NCBI RefSeq assembly: GCF_039724765.1
Contig: NZ_CP155729.1
Span: 2,241,501-2,305,500, forward strand
Direction of reading: 5' to 3'
Origin: Sagittula stellata E-37
GTDB taxonomy: Bacteria; Pseudomonadota; Alphaproteobacteria; Rhodobacterales; Rhodobacteraceae
Length of the DNA: 64,000 bases
Shown piece by piece: positions 9,014 to 16,718 of the stretch (positions are counted from its first letter, which is position 1; each line of letters begins with the position of its first letter). Under the pieces are notes generated by a model. The model did no database searches and was not told the origin of the DNA. It saw only the letters and a list, made by a program, of their open reading frames with translations. A program made the position numbers and the translations under genes.

Positions 9014-9378
9014 ACAGTGCTAAGTGACGTCAGGCAACGTCATTTTTTGCATTTTTTGTGTCGAATCCCGAGGCGTTTGATCGCCTTTAGGTTGAGCGAA
9101 ACTCCGCCGCTCAACCGAAATTTTCAGTGACTCGAATCGCCTTTCCAGACTTTGCAACCCTGCAAAGTTGTGTTGCGTGGCTTCGATTCCACTTTTCCAC
9201 AAGTTTTATCGGTCTGGGGATAAGTCCTATTGTTTCGCATTCAGAGACAGATGTATCCACCGGTCCCTGTGGAAAAATAATTGATTAAACAACCTTAACA
9301 GGAATTAACTTTCTTGCAAACGCTTTTTGCGGGCAGCGTTAGGGGGTCAACAACGCACTTCCTCAACGGAGAACGACA
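9014..9378 (+). promoter_or_regulatory. structured regulatory region upstream of the repeat-protein operon
   Basis: A 365-base, AT-rich non-coding stretch. It holds a perfect stem GTTGAGCG / CGCTCAAC (9091-9115), a perfect operator-like palindrome ACTTTGCA-ACCC-TGCAAAGT (9149-9168), and two inverted DnaA-box-like sites TTTTCCACA (9193-9201) and TGTGGAAAA (9268-9276). The last 80 bases before the gene are rich in TTAA and could hold the promoter, but I cannot fix -35/-10 boxes with confidence. A small open frame on the minus strand (9020-9202) has no supporting signal. This is far more structure than at neighbouring genes. Confidence 0.5.
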
Positions 9379-10032
9379 ATGTCCGCACTCATCAAAACCA
9401 ATCTCTCTGAAGAAATCGTTTCCGGCAGCGAAACAAGCGCAATCGCCGGTGATTCGGTTGAAATGTTCACGTCCTGGTCCGGCCCGACCCGCGGCGACCT
9501 GCGTGACGGGTCCGCTGTCGAGATGTTCACCTCCTGGTCCGGCCCGGTGACCGGTTCCGCAGCCCAGGGCGGCAATGTCGAGGCGTTCACCTCCTGGTCC
9601 GGTCCGGCGGCAGGCGACAAGATTTCCGGCGACAGTGTCGAGGCGTTCACCTCGTGGTCCGGTCCGGCGGCAGGCGACAAGATCTCCGGCGACAATGTCG
9701 AAGCGTTCACCTCGTGGTCCGGCCCGGCGGCGGGCGACAAGATCTCCGGCGACAGTGTCGAGGCGTTCACCTCGTGGTCCGGTCCGGCGGCAGGCGACAA
9801 GATCTCCGGCGACAATGTCGAAGCGTTCACCTCGTGGTCCGGTCCGGCGGCGGGCGACAAGATCTCCGGCGACAGTGTCGAGGCGTTCACCTCGTGGTCC
9901 GGTCCGGCGGCAGGCGACAAGATCTCCGGCGACAATGTCGAAGCGTTCACCTCGTGGTCCGGTCCGGCGGCGGGCGAACGCGAAGCCGGCGATGCGGTCG
10001 AGGCCTTCACCAGCTGGTCGGTCAAGGCCTGA
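9379..10032 (+). CDS. tandem-repeat protein, ten VExFTSWSGP units (candidate multi-core precursor)
   Basis: A 217-residue protein: a 26-residue N-terminal region (MSALIKTNLSEEIVSGSETS then AIAGDS) followed by nine 20-residue repeats and a tenth truncated one ending FTSWSVKA. The invariant half is VE(M/A)FTSWSGP; the variable half is mostly AAGDKISGD(S/N). There is no Cys, no membrane segment and no classical signal peptide. The unit, rich in Ser, Thr, Trp, Glu and Asp and separated by Gly/Asp linkers, resembles multi-core precursors of ribosomally made modified peptides; a structural repeat protein is the main alternative. GGAG lies ahead of the ATG. A 352-residue unknown protein and an exporter follow on the same strand. 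I do not recognise a named family with certainty. Confidence 0.8.
   Translation: MSALIKTNLSEEIVSGSETSAIAGDSVEMFTSWSGPTRGDLRDGSAVEMFTSWSGPVTGSAAQGGNVEAFTSWSGPAAGDKISGDSVEAFTSWSGPAAGDKISGDNVEAFTSWSGPAAGDKISGDSVEAFTSWSGPAAGDKISGDNVEAFTSWSGPAAGDKISGDSVEAFTSWSGPAAGDKISGDNVEAFTSWSGPAAGEREAGDAVEAFTSWSVKA
9457..10029 (+). repeat. 60-bp in-frame tandem repeat with 120-bp higher-order period
   Basis: Nine complete 60-base units begin at 9457, 9517, 9577 and so on to 9937, with a partial tenth at 9997. Units 1, 2 and 9 are diverged; units 3-8 are nearly identical and strictly alternate between two versions that differ at linked sites (GACAGT..GAGGCG followed by GCAGGC, versus GACAAT..GAAGCG followed by GCGGGC). 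The middle is therefore three copies of a 120-base dimer, a mark of recent unequal exchange. Confidence 0.95.
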
Positions 10033-10105
10033 GCCTGACCGCGACTGACAACCTGCGAACCCGGGCGGGGCGTGACGCTCTGCCAATGACAGAGGAGAAG
10101 ACCAA

Positions 10106-11164
10106 ATGCCAAATGTCATCCAACTGACCGTCCCGTCCCGGATTGCGCCTCTGGAAGCGCGGATCACCGCGCTTCTGGGCTCCTTCGCCGATCATCGCCG
10201 TACCGGTGACGACGTGTTCTGGCTGAAGGAAAACGCCGAACTGCTGAATATCCTCGAATGCACCGGGCAGCCGGTCGCACCGGAGGCGCTGAGCGTGCAC
10301 GAAGCGTTCTATGCGCAGGCCGAAGACAGGCTGACATTCTTCCCACAGTACTACAGATTTCTACTCTCAATTGCATTGGATCTTGAGGATCTCGGCTTTT
10401 CGGGGAACTCTGGTCAGCGCATGGTTGAGTTTGCCGCGTCAGAGCGCCTCCCGGAGGCAGAATTGTCCGACCTCCAGAGGGCCGAGGCCCGGCGCCTGAT
10501 GATGCGCCGCGGGGTCGATCCGGTGCGGGACGCAGGGCTTGACGACAGGCTGCGCGCCTTCTGCGGACGGACCGCCACCTTTGCGCTGCCGAACAAGAAG
10601 GCGGCCTACGAGCTGACGCATATCGTCTACTATCTGTCCGAATACGGCCGCCGGGATCCCCGGCTCGGTGACGACGCCCTGATCAGTCTGCATTTTGCCG
10701 GGCTGACCGCCTTTCTGGACCAGAACGCCGACCTGCTTGCCGAGGTCTGCATCGCGCTGGTCTATGCCGGTCAGGAACCTCCGATCGCCTGGAGCGCCTG
10801 GCTGGAAGAGGAAACCGCCGCCTACACCGTCGACCACGGCGAGGGGCTGCCGCTGAACGACGATTACCACGAATTCCTGGTCTGCAACTGGCATCAGGCG
10901 GTGATCGGCGCGCCGGTGTTCCGCAAGCCGCTGGAGACCGAGCGGATGACCTATTCCAAGAACGGGCGCCGGTCGACCGCGCTGCGCGAGATCAGCCAGG
11001 CCATGCTGGGCATGGAGCGGCGGAGCGGTGACTGGGAGCGGATGCGCACCATGATCCTGCCGGCGCTGTCGGAAACCACGCTTGAGGTCCTGACCGTGGC
11101 CAGCGAAAGCTGCGCGCTTTTTCCCGACTACTTTGCGGGCTTCGCCCGGGCAGGTGCCGCATGA
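10106..11164 (+). CDS. uncharacterised, probably all-helical protein next to the repeat protein
   Basis: A 352-residue soluble protein with no family I can name surely. It looks wholly alpha-helical; the most striking stretch is YELTHIVYYLSEYG (about residues 168-181), followed by regularly spaced helices (LHFAGLTAFLDQNADLLAEV), a pattern seen in alpha/alpha-toroid or helical-repeat proteins, and a Cys-Asn-Trp-His cluster at 260-263. There is no ATP-grasp, radical-SAM, YcaO, lanthionine-synthase or protease signature. It starts 73 bases after the repeat gene behind GAGGAGAAG and overlaps the following exporter gene by four bases. Context suggests it binds or processes the repeat protein; that is inference. 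Confidence 0.75.
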   Translation: MPNVIQLTVPSRIAPLEARITALLGSFADHRRTGDDVFWLKENAELLNILECTGQPVAPEALSVHEAFYAQAEDRLTFFPQYYRFLLSIALDLEDLGFSGNSGQRMVEFAASERLPEAELSDLQRAEARRLMMRRGVDPVRDAGLDDRLRAFCGRTATFALPNKKAAYELTHIVYYLSEYGRRDPRLGDDALISLHFAGLTAFLDQNADLLAEVCIALVYAGQEPPIAWSAWLEEETAAYTVDHGEGLPLNDDYHEFLVCNWHQAVIGAPVFRKPLETERMTYSKNGRRSTALREISQAMLGMERRSGDWERMRTMILPALSETTLEVLTVASESCALFPDYFAGFARAGAA

Positions 11165-12084
11165 ACCGGATGTCGAAGATGTGGATGGCGCTGGGTGGCG
11201 CCGGTGTGGGGGCGCTGCTGGTGGTGGTCTACACCGGCATGATGGCGGCGGCCGACGGGATCACCAAGTTCATCGCCGGGTCCTACGCCGCGCCGCAACT
11301 TTTCGTGCTGTCGTCGTTCCTGGTGGTGGCCTTTTCGGTCGGGGGCGCGCGCATCGGCGGACAGGGTGTCGTCGCGGGGCTGCGCGTGCGGTCGCGCGCG
11401 GCGATGCTGATCCGCGCGGTTCTGACGGTGGTCGCCTCGGTCGCGTTCTTCATGGCGTTCCGTCATCTGCCCTTTGCCGACGTCTTCCTGTTCATCGGTC
11501 TGATCCCGCTGATCGCGGCGGTGCTGTCCGGCCCGATCCTGGGCGAGACGCCGCGTCCGCTGGCCTGGGCGGCGCTGAGCGTCGGTGCCTGCGGCGTGCT
11601 GTTCCTGATGCCGGGCGGCGTGTCCGGGATGCAGGCGGGCCATGCCTGGGCGCTGCTGGCCGCCGTCTCCGGCACCGGCTCCATGCTGGCCGCACGGGTG
11701 ATCGCCAAGGTCGAACGCGCGCCGCTGGCGCAGGTGTTCTGGCCGAACCTTGCCCTGATGGTGTCCATGGCGGTGGCGCTGCCTTTCGTCTGGCAGCCGA
11801 TGGGTCTGAACGATTTCATCTGGGTCGCGGCCTATGCCGGCGCGCTGTTCGGAGCACGCTACGTCGTGGCCGAGGCGCTGCGCCTGCTGCCGGCCTATGT
11901 CGCCACGCCGCTGATGAACCTGCAGTTCGTCTGGATGGTGGTCATCGGATTTGTCGGCTTCGGAGAAGTGCCGACGGCGGCGACGGTGCTGGGTGTCATG
12001 CTGGTTGTGGGCTCTGGCGCCTGGCTGGTGCTGGAAGAGCATATCGGACGGGCCCGGGCCGCGCGGATTGTTCCGGCGGAGTAA
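11161..12084 (+). CDS. EamA/DMT-superfamily transporter
   Basis: A 307-residue inner-membrane protein with ten hydrophobic segments in two five-helix halves, the architecture of EamA drug/metabolite transporters that export small molecules. The first half contains ADGITKFIAGSYAAPQLFVL and the second MAVALPFVWQPMGLNDFIW. Its start ATG overlaps the stop of the 352-residue gene (ATGA), so the two are coupled. It could export a product of the upstream repeat locus, or be an unrelated permease. A strong bidirectional terminator closes the operon at 12271-12304. Confidence 0.85.
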   Translation: MNRMSKMWMALGGAGVGALLVVVYTGMMAAADGITKFIAGSYAAPQLFVLSSFLVVAFSVGGARIGGQGVVAGLRVRSRAAMLIRAVLTVVASVAFFMAFRHLPFADVFLFIGLIPLIAAVLSGPILGETPRPLAWAALSVGACGVLFLMPGGVSGMQAGHAWALLAAVSGTGSMLAARVIAKVERAPLAQVFWPNLALMVSMAVALPFVWQPMGLNDFIWVAAYAGALFGARYVVAEALRLLPAYVATPLMNLQFVWMVVIGFVGFGEVPTAATVLGVMLVVGSGAWLVLEEHIGRARAARIVPAE

Positions 12085-12093
12085 GGCCTGAGG

Positions 12094-12190
12094 GGTGGCG
12101 GCTGCGCCGCCGATAGGGTGAGACAAGCGGGTCGGCGGCTGCGCCGCCGACAGGGTGAAACATGCGGGTCGGCGGCTGGGCCGCCGACAG
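12094..12190. repeat. three REP-like palindromic units
   Basis: Three consecutive units of 36-37 bases, starting near 12095, 12131 and 12168, each centre on the palindrome GTCGGCGGCTGCGCCGCCGAC (here trimmed variants occur) followed by AGGGTGA and a spacer ending CGG. The third unit has GGG in place of GCG in its loop. They resemble clustered repetitive extragenic palindromes and lie just after the EamA gene. Confidence 0.75.
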
Positions 12191-12220
12191 GCCGGGGCGG
12201 GCGCTGCCCTCCCCGGACCC

Positions 12221-12249
12221 CTCCCGAGGTATTTTCGCCAAGATGAAGA
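12221..12249. repeat. short dispersed element (GAGGTATTTTCG type), copy 2
   Basis: CTCCCGAGGTATTTTCGCCA followed by AGATGAAGA repeats the tract at 8096-8125, in the same orientation, here directly after the REP-like cluster and before a terminator. It has no coding role that I can see. Confidence 0.5.
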
Positions 12250-12270
12250 CATGACGGAAATGAAGAGATG

Positions 12271-12304
12271 ACGACAAAAGGGGCCGGTCGGCCCCTTTTG
12301 TCGT
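12271..12304. terminator. bidirectional rho-independent terminator
   Basis: A perfect 15-base inverted repeat (ACGACAAAAGGGGCC / its complement) with a GGTC loop. A run of A on the left arm and T on the right makes it work in both directions, closing the EamA operon (+) and the A-type carrier gene (-), whose stops face each other. Confidence 0.9.
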
Positions 12305-12333
12305 TCGGCACCGCGTGGCGTGGCGGTGCGCGC

Positions 12334-12657
12334 TCAGATCGAGAAGGACGTGCCGCAGCCGCAGGAACTGGTGGCGTTCGGGTTGTCGATGGTGAAGCGC
12401 GCGCCGATGAGTTCGTCGGTGAAGTCGATCGTGGCGCCGGACAGGAAGGGCAGGGAGACCGGATCGACCACCACCTTTTCCGGGCCTTCGGCGATCACGA
12501 GGTCGTCCGTGGCGGGCGCGTCGAGGCTGATGTCGTACTGGAAGCCGGAACAGCCGCCGCCCTCGACCGCCACGCGCAGGGCCTTGCCCTGGTCGGCGGC
12601 ACCGATTTCGGACAAGCGTTCGAAGGCGCGTTCTGTGACTTTCGGCGGGAGCTGCAT
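12334..12657 (-). CDS. A-type iron-sulfur carrier protein (IscA/ErpA/HesB)
   Basis: A 107-residue Fe-S carrier that receives clusters from a scaffold and hands them to apoproteins. The three conserved cysteines are in GGGCSGFQYD and the terminal SSCGCGTSFSI. Length is typical. Start ATG at 12657 gives MQLPPKVTERAFERL, matching the family N-terminus; upstream in-frame sequence has no homology. Whether it is IscA or ErpA cannot be decided here. It is a single gene facing the EamA operon and divergent from dgt. Confidence 0.9.
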   Translation of the reverse strand: MQLPPKVTERAFERLSEIGAADQGKALRVAVEGGGCSGFQYDISLDAPATDDLVIAEGPEKVVVDPVSLPFLSGATIDFTDELIGARFTIDNPNATSSCGCGTSFSI

Positions 12658-12877
12658 GGATCGGTCCTCGGTTGCGGTCCTTACAGACTTAAGTGCGGGC
12701 GGGCGCGGGGGCAAGACGGGGCTTGGCTTTCTGGTCCGCGGCTTGTGCATCTGTGTTACGTTTTGGTGCGGTCTGCGGCCCTGTCGCGGCGGCCGGGCAG
12801 CTGTCGAGACAACTTGTTGTTATCGCTGGCCCGAGGCGCTAAGAGACCAGCGTCAGATTTTATGGGAGACAGGCCGG

Positions 12878-14080
12878 ATGGGCGCAGTTTACGCAAGCGA
12901 TCCGGAAACCGCACGCGGGCGGCTTTTCGCGGAAGAGGAGAGCGCGCACCGGTCCTCTTTCCAGCGCGACCGCGACCGGATCATCCATGCGTCGGCGTTC
13001 CGCCGGCTGAAGCACAAGACGCAGGTCTTTATCGAGCACGAGAGCGATTTCTACCGGACGCGTCTGACGCATTCGATCGAGGTGGCGCAGGTGGCGCGGA
13101 CCATATCGAACACGCTTGGGTTGAACATCGATCTGTCGGAGGCGGTCGCACTGGCCCACGATCTGGGCCATACGCCCTTCGGCCACACCGGGGAGGATGC
13201 GCTCGACGCGCTGATGAAGCCCTACGGCGGGTTCGACCACAACGCCCAGACCATCCGCATCGTGACCTCGCTCGAACGCCATTATGCGGAGTTCGACGGG
13301 CTGAACCTGACCTGGGACACGCTGGAGGGCATCGCCAAGCACAACGGGCCGCTGACCTCGGGGCCGGACGATCCGGGCGACGATCTGCCCTATGCGCTGA
13401 AGGCCTACAACGATCTGCACGACCTGGAGCTGCACACCCATGCCAGCGCCGAGGCGCAGGTCGCGGCGTTGTCGGACGACATCGCCTACAACAACCACGA
13501 CCTGCACGACGGGCTGCGCGCCGGGCTGTTCACCGAGGAGGCCGTGGCCGAGCTGCCGATGGTGGGCGAGGCCTATGCCGAAGTGGACCGGCTGTATCCC
13601 GGCACCGACTGGTATCGCCGCCGCCACGAGGCGCTGCGGAGGGTGTTCGGCGTCATGGTCACCGACCTTCTGGACGTGTCGCGGCAGATCCTTTCGGACA
13701 GCGGCGCGCGGTCGGCGCAGGACATCCGCGAGCTGGGGTATCCGGTGATCGCCTTTTCCGACCGGATGACGGCGGACATCTCGGAGTTCCGCAAGTTCCT
13801 GTTCACCCGGGTTTATCGTGCGCCGACGGTCATGGACCAGCGGCGGCGGGTGACGCAGGCGGTCGACGACCTGTTTCCGATCTTCATGGACGATCCCACC
13901 CTGCTGCCGCGGCGGTGGCACAAGGATGTGGAAGCGGCGCAGGACGAAACCACGCGGGCGCGTCTGGTGGCCGATTACATTGCGGGCATGACCGACCGTT
14001 TTGCCTTGCAGCAGCACGCCAAGCTGACCGGCACCGACATTCTGGACGGACATTGGGAAACCGGGCTTTCGCGGCAGTGA
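12878..14080 (+). CDS. dgt: dGTPase-like HD-domain triphosphohydrolase
   Basis: Deoxyguanosine triphosphohydrolases cleave dGTP to deoxyguanosine and triphosphate and help balance dNTP pools. The 400-residue protein has FQRDRDRIIHASAFRRLKHK at the N-terminus, the metal-binding His of RLTHSIEVAQVAR, and the HD pair in ALAHDLGHTPFGHTGEDAL. The start MGAVYASDPETARG aligns with the type 2 (short) alphaproteobacterial form. It is upstream of argS but separated by two genes. Confidence 0.92.
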   Translation: MGAVYASDPETARGRLFAEEESAHRSSFQRDRDRIIHASAFRRLKHKTQVFIEHESDFYRTRLTHSIEVAQVARTISNTLGLNIDLSEAVALAHDLGHTPFGHTGEDALDALMKPYGGFDHNAQTIRIVTSLERHYAEFDGLNLTWDTLEGIAKHNGPLTSGPDDPGDDLPYALKAYNDLHDLELHTHASAEAQVAALSDDIAYNNHDLHDGLRAGLFTEEAVAELPMVGEAYAEVDRLYPGTDWYRRRHEALRRVFGVMVTDLLDVSRQILSDSGARSAQDIRELGYPVIAFSDRMTADISEFRKFLFTRVYRAPTVMDQRRRVTQAVDDLFPIFMDDPTLLPRRWHKDVEAAQDETTRARLVADYIAGMTDRFALQQHAKLTGTDILDGHWETGLSRQ

Positions 14081-14125
14081 TCTCTGTGTCACATCTTTCG
14101 TCGAAGGGTGTGCGGTCCATTGGAA

Positions 14126-14749
14126 ATGTCAGGTCAGTTCGAGGGCAGGGTCGCCGTGGTGGCGGGTGCGGAGCATCCCCTTGCGGCGTCCCTGTGCCGG
14201 CGCATCGCCGGTGGGGGCGGTCGCGTGGTGGCGCTTGGCCGCGAACATGACGCCCTTTTGGAGGTCGCCGGGTTCCGGCCCGCGCTGATCCAGACGCTGA
14301 CGCTGGGCGGGATGCCCCACAACGTGGTCGATCTGCTCAGGGGAAGCTGGAACGGCGAGCCGCTGGATTGTTTCATCGACTGCATGCTGTTGAACGTGGC
14401 CGGAAACGCCGGCGCATCGCGCGAGGTCTTTGCGCTGAGCTTGGCGCTGACGGATGCGCTGGAGCGTGGCCTGACTGCCGCGCAAGGCTGCGCGACATTG
14501 GTCGTTCCGGAGGGTGTTTCATCCGATGATAAATCATATGAAGCAATCAGTTATGAGGCGATCCTCAACCGTTTTCTGAGCCTGCCAAGTCCCGTGAGGC
14601 GCATGGCGGTGCGGGTGCGGAAGGAGCCGGAGGCTTGGTCCGATGCGCAGTGTGTGTCCGCCGGGGACGTGGTGCTGAAGCCATTCGGCACGGGCGATGC
14701 CGTGAACGGCGATGCAAGAAAAGTCGACTGGACACCGGAACCGTCCTAG
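14126..14749 (+). CDS. degenerate short-chain-dehydrogenase-like protein
   Basis: A 207-residue protein with a Rossmann-like beginning (GRVAVVAGAEHPLAASLCRRIAGGGGRVVALG, residues about 7-37) in which the classical TGxxxGxG is replaced by AGAEHPLA. The expected Tyr-x-x-x-Lys catalytic pair is absent: the corresponding region reads SYEAISYEAILNRF. It may be a pseudo-enzyme or bind a different ligand. An in-frame GTG at 14108 is an alternative start. It lies between dgt and the antiporter gene with 30 bases to the latter. Confidence 0.6.
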   Translation: MSGQFEGRVAVVAGAEHPLAASLCRRIAGGGGRVVALGREHDALLEVAGFRPALIQTLTLGGMPHNVVDLLRGSWNGEPLDCFIDCMLLNVAGNAGASREVFALSLALTDALERGLTAAQGCATLVVPEGVSSDDKSYEAISYEAILNRFLSLPSPVRRMAVRVRKEPEAWSDAQCVSAGDVVLKPFGTGDAVNGDARKVDWTPEPS

Positions 14750-14779
14750 GTCTGACCGGGACGATACGGAGAGGGACGA

Positions 14780-16648
14780 ATGGCGGTAGCTGAATCGGCG
14801 GGGGCACTGGACCCCGTTCTGGCTTTTGCGCTGGTGGGCGCGCTTGGCGTGGGCAGTCAGTGGCTGGCCTGGCGAATGCGGCTTCCGGCCATCGTGCTGA
14901 TGCTGGCGGCGGGGCTGATCGTCGGCCCTGTGCTGGGGCTTCTGGACCCGGCCGCCCAGTTCGGCACCATGCTGTCGCCGATGATCGCCATCGCGGTGGC
15001 CATCATCCTGTTCGAGGGCGGGCTGACGCTGGACGTCGATCATCTGAGCGACGCGGCGACCGGCGTGCGCCGGCTGGTGATCATCGGCGCGCCGCTGGGG
15101 TGGCTGATGTCGGCCTGCGCGCTGCACTACGTGGCCGGCCTGTCGTGGGAGACCTCCGCGGTCTTCGGCGGGATCATGATCGTCACCGGCCCGACGGTGA
15201 TCGCGCCCCTTCTGCGGCAGGCGAAGCTGGCGAAACGTCCGGCGGCGCTGCTCCAGTGGGAAGCGATCGTCAACGACCCGGTGGGCGCGCTGGCGGCGGT
15301 CCTGGCCTTCGAGGTCGTCGTCGTGCTGCAGACCGCCACCGGGGCGGGCCATGCCGTTTGGCAGCTTGCCATGGGGATCGGCGTGGCAAGCGCCCTTGGG
15401 CTGGCCGGGGGCGCGGGTCTGGCGGCCGCCTTCCGCCGCGCCTATGTGCCGGAATACATGAAGGTCCCCGTGTTGTTCGTTGTTCTGCTTGCGGTTTTCG
15501 CCGTTGCGGATTCGGTGCTGCACGAAAGCGGCCTCTTGGCTGTGACCCTGATGGGGCTGTGGATCGCCAATGCCGGGCTGCCGTCCTTCACCGAGCTTTA
15601 CCGTTTCAAGGAACACGCGACCGTGTTGCTGGTCTCGGGGGTGTTCATCCTGCTGGCGGCGGGCATGAGTTTCGACCGGCTGATGGTTCTGGACTGGCGG
15701 GCGGTGGTCTTCGTCGCGGTGGTGATCCTGATCGCGCGCCCGCTGCCGGTGCTGATCGCCCTGGCCTTTACCAACGTGCCCGCGAAGGAGCGCATCCTCG
15801 TGGCCCTGACCGGTCCGCGCGGTGTGGTGCTGGTCGCCGTCGCCGGGCTGTTCGGCGAGCGGCTGGTGGAGCTTGGCATCCCGGACGGCGACCGCGTGGC
15901 GCCGCTGGCCTTCGCGCTGGTGGCGGCGACCGTGGTGCTGCACGGTTTCACCCTGTCTCCGGTGGCGCGGTTCCTTGGCCTCAGCGCCGGAGAGAAGCCG
16001 GGTGTGCTGATCCTCGGCGGATCGCGCTGGTCGGTGGAGCTGGCGCTGGCGCTGCGCAAGATGGGGCAGGTGGAAAAGAAGGGCGAGAAGGGCGAGGTGA
16101 AGAAATCCACCGGCCTGCCGGTGATGATCGCCGATCCCAATCATGCGCGGCTGCGCGGTGCGCGCGAGGCCGGGATCGACGTGTTCTTTGGCGACATCCT
16201 GTCGGAGGCGGCGGAAGAACGGGTGGAATTGATCGCCTACGAGAAGCTGATCTGCGCCGCCGAGAACGATGCCTACAACACGCTGGTCGCCACCGACCTC
16301 GCGCCGGAGTTCGGGCGCGACAACGTCTTTCAGCTTAAGCGGGTGAAGGAGACGAGTTCGCGCCACGCGCTGCCGGCCACGCTGGGCGGTCGGCCGCTGG
16401 CGCCGCAACAAACCTACTTCGAGGCCAACGCCGCGATTGCCGAGGGCTACGAGTTCCGCGTCAGCACCCTGTCGGAGGAATGGAAGCTGGAGAACTGGCG
16501 CGAGATGCTGAACGGCGCCGTGGCGGTGGCAGAGCTGACGCCGGGCGGGCGGCTGCGCTTCCTTGCGCCCGACGAAGACCCGCAGGACCGGCCCGGCACG
16601 CGCATCCTGTCCTTCACCGAGAAGCGGGAGGAACGGCGGGAGGCCTGA
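14780..16648 (+). CDS. CPA1/NhaP-type cation:proton antiporter with TrkA-like C-terminal domain
   Basis: A 622-residue inner-membrane antiporter. About twelve hydrophobic helices span residues 10-400, including the conserved [10 protein letters not shown] motif near residue 77 and the [11 protein letters not shown] and [14 protein letters not shown] blocks typical of Na+(K+)/H+ exchangers. The C-terminal 220 residues are cytoplasmic and nucleotide-binding-like ([21 protein letters not shown], then [10 protein letters not shown]), as in RCK/TrkA-N regulated exchangers. The transported ion cannot be told from sequence. It ends 70 bases before argS. Confidence 0.88.
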   Translation: MAVAESAGALDPVLAFALVGALGVGSQWLAWRMRLPAIVLMLAAGLIVGPVLGLLDPAAQFGTMLSPMIAIAVAIILFEGGLTLDVDHLSDAATGVRRLVIIGAPLGWLMSACALHYVAGLSWETSAVFGGIMIVTGPTVIAPLLRQAKLAKRPAALLQWEAIVNDPVGALAAVLAFEVVVVLQTATGAGHAVWQLAMGIGVASALGLAGGAGLAAAFRRAYVPEYMKVPVLFVVLLAVFAVADSVLHESGLLAVTLMGLWIANAGLPSFTELYRFKEHATVLLVSGVFILLAAGMSFDRLMVLDWRAVVFVAVVILIARPLPVLIALAFTNVPAKERILVALTGPRGVVLVAVAGLFGERLVELGIPDGDRVAPLAFALVAATVVLHGFTLSPVARFLGLSAGEKPGVLILGGSRWSVELALALRKMGQVEKKGEKGEVKKSTGLPVMIADPNHARLRGAREAGIDVFFGDILSEAAEERVELIAYEKLICAAENDAYNTLVATDLAPEFGRDNVFQLKRVKETSSRHALPATLGGRPLAPQQTYFEANAAIAEGYEFRVSTLSEEWKLENWREMLNGAVAVAELTPGGRLRFLAPDEDPQDRPGTRILSFTEKREERREA

Positions 16649-16718
16649 GGGGCAAAGCGACACGTTTGACGCGCGCGGCCAAAGTGATAGAGGAGGCGCC
16701 AATCCTTGGAGCCTGAAC

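Noticed and set aside
9020..9202. Small minus-strand open frame in the leader region
   Set aside because: No ribosome-binding site, no domain, and it overlaps palindromes that look regulatory.
9190..9280. Chromosomal replication origin
   Set aside because: Two DnaA-box-like sites and AT-rich DNA are present, but there are too few boxes and no dnaA, parA/parB or hemE neighbours in view.
9379..10032. CRISPR-like regular repeat
   Set aside because: The 60-base period has no unique spacers, is in frame throughout, and starts with a ribosome-binding site and ATG; it is a coding tandem repeat.
9575..10127. Open frames in the two other plus-strand frames of the repeat array
   Set aside because: They arise because a 60-base repeat has no stop in any frame; they are Arg/Pro-rich and have no ribosome-binding site.
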